From TMED78 sp036337035 (lineage in GTDB: Bacteria > Pseudomonadota > Gammaproteobacteria > Steroidobacterales > Rariloculaceae): 64,000 nt of DNA. A program made the translations under genes and the position numbers. This document shows, piece by piece, positions 63,701 through 64,000 of the stretch (position 1 is its first letter; every line of letters begins with the position of its first letter). The stretch is taken from positions 124,001 to 188,000 of the forward strand of contig JAYZFC010000002.1 in the NCBI GenBank assembly GCA_036337035.1. Reading direction: 5' to 3'. The notes under the pieces are model-generated. The model searched no databases and was not told the DNA's origin. It worked only from the letters and a program-made list of their open reading frames with translations.

Positions 63701-63885
63701 CAACCTTTGCTGGTCTAATGCCACTTATGTTAATAGAAAACCCTTCAACTGCTTTTATAGTTCCAATGGCAATTTCACTTGGATGGGGGGTAGCGGTTGC
63801 AACATTAATAACTCTGTTTCTTGTTCCTAGCTTATATTTAATCCTTGAAGATTTATTCAAATCAAAAAATATAGGCGCAAATTAA
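60727..63885 (+). CDS. RND efflux permease (HAE-1-like)
   Basis: A 1052-residue inner-membrane pump with 12 expected helices and two large periplasmic loops. The proton relay Asp pair is in LVLGIVVDDAIVVGE (helix 4). The N-terminal FVHNPVAANLLMAILVLSGL and C-terminal RFRPIMLTSVTTFAGLMPL are the family hallmarks. It probably exports a lipophilic compound or metabolite; the specific substrate is unknown. Co-transcribed with its adaptor and under the GntR regulator. Confidence 0.94.
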   Translation: MNKVIAWFVHNPVAANLLMAILVLSGLLSIGQLTEQEYPEMDLKIVYVRIPYLGAAPEEVEQGVCIRAEEAIEGTDQIKRMTSLSSEGSCTIYIELINGAEEINALNDIKGRIDAISTFPAETERPIVSLITSLNNAFEIAISGNTSERVLKNIAVNIREDLAAMDGISQVEAVYVRDDEISIEVSEQALRRYGINISQITNAIKNSSLDLPGGSIQAEVGEILVRTNAQAYRGEEFERIIIVANEDGTVVRLGEIANVVDGFVEGNLNVSFDGKPAAMVSVFQTPNEDIIEMRDKIYKYVEEAQLKMPEGITLTIWDDQAKQLRARINILLGTAAGGLMLVLILLTLPLQFKLAIWVAAGIPIAMLGTIAFFNPFEITLNTMSVMAFLLVLGIVVDDAIVVGERVYAHEQINSNKITAAIQGTNEVAIPVIFGVLTTIAAFIPIIFLQGAVGSLFSGMGKIVVICLIFSIIESQLILPAHLAYRNTEKSYKSNPLITRWISFQKSLSQKIEDFASFNYGRTLDKVIEKRYLTVSCGIAVLLIVFSLLFSGRIAVQFLPTIVADRVTANLEMPEGVQIELTNAAAAQIEEAAIELQKYFSENYPNQENPIQHIMTSVGQRLSNDGPGGVGAAIFRGVNSHIAEIGIALTPQSERRNLPTEEIMEMWRAYTGNITDSVELKFSATLITAGDAINFRLRGRNVEELGEVAARLRAEISRFDGVSDISDTFRSGKQEVRIKLRDDASHLGLSEIDLARQTRQAFYGEEVQRVQRGTEDIRVMVRYPENERRSLGDLEEMWIRLNNGNEIPFSAAAEYTLGTGYSTIWRIDRQRVITVRADIDRSINTPEEVIGSLEANTIPTILSEYDGITYSKGGEQEEANEAFAGIINLFPVALLVIYSILAIPLKSYIQPVVIMSVIPFGAIGAIIGHVIMGWAIVLPSILGIIALSGVVVNASLVLVDYINRQRREGVDLNDAVRKAGIVRFRPIMLTSVTTFAGLMPLMLIENPSTAFIVPMAISLGWGVAVATLITLFLVPSLYLILEDLFKSKNIGAN

Positions 63886-64000
63886 AGAAAATTTTAGGTT
63901 AATATTAATCCTTAAAAAAAAAATATCCTTATATTGATATATCAGAAATAGCCTATACTTAGATATTTACTAATTATTAGTGACATAAATGCAACAAATT

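Noticed and set aside
63989..64000. ATG near the window end that could begin another gene
   Set aside because: Only four codons are visible and there is no ribosome site before it.

Overview
The window is AT-rich, densely coded bacterial DNA. It carries Gram-negative envelope genes (Kdo synthesis and transfer, a glycine-zipper outer-membrane lipoprotein), periplasmic c-type cytochromes, and TRAP and tripartite tricarboxylate (TTT) uptake systems. Together these suggest a free-living marine proteobacterium, most likely a pelagic gammaproteobacterium with a streamlined genome. The assignment is inferred from gene content and composition, because there is no rRNA or other marker gene here. I saw no tRNA, rRNA, CRISPR array, transposase or prophage. 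No stretch over 300 bases lacks a gene.

Layout. 1-4031 holds biotin genes: bioA (partial, leftward), then a phosphomannomutase, bioF and bioD rightward with overlapping ends. 4056-14475 is a leftward run of nine genes that I consider the most novel part. It encodes a Q/G-rich collagen-like lipoprotein, a second lipoprotein, a membrane TPR protein, an FHA-like/PEGA/SUMF1-fold protein, a small acidic secreted protein, a MotA/TolQ/ExbB-like channel, an actin-fold protein, and two proteins that each pair one charged transmembrane helix with a periplasmic von Willebrand A domain. It looks like an ion-driven envelope motor whose moving subunits end in VWA domains.

14617-25291 contains a cystathionine lyase/synthase, an eight-haem lipoprotein cytochrome with TPRs, a DASS transporter, and the SAM cycle (metK, adenosine kinase, ahcY), followed by trxB. 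25292-29163 is a Kdo cluster (waaA, kdsA, kdsC-like). In it, the slot expected for arabinose-5-phosphate isomerase KdsD is taken by a transaldolase/fructose-6-phosphate-aldolase domain fused to a KdsD-like CBS pair.

29259-36444 is a mixed region: SlyB-like lipoprotein, MaoC hydratase, DUF1015, an exported YqgE/AlgH-like protein, a small zincin, cytochrome c', a cytochrome b561/YceI pair and a metallo-beta-lactamase-fold protein. 36471-41321 encodes a Tat-exported molybdenum hydroxylase of the xanthine dehydrogenase/aldehyde oxidase type. It probably passes electrons to a membrane cytochrome b in the same operon.

41484-58725 is catabolic and transport accessory DNA: nitroreductase, MBL protein, esterase, HbpS-like protein, TTT transporter, flavin reductase, NRAMP transporter, a semialdehyde dehydrogenase / hydroxyisobutyrate dehydrogenase / M24 enzyme group, a TauE exporter, a TRAP transporter and a ferredoxin. 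58869-63885 is a FadR-type GntR regulator followed by an RND efflux adaptor and permease, with two palindromic operator-like sites over the regulator's promoter and ribosome-binding site.
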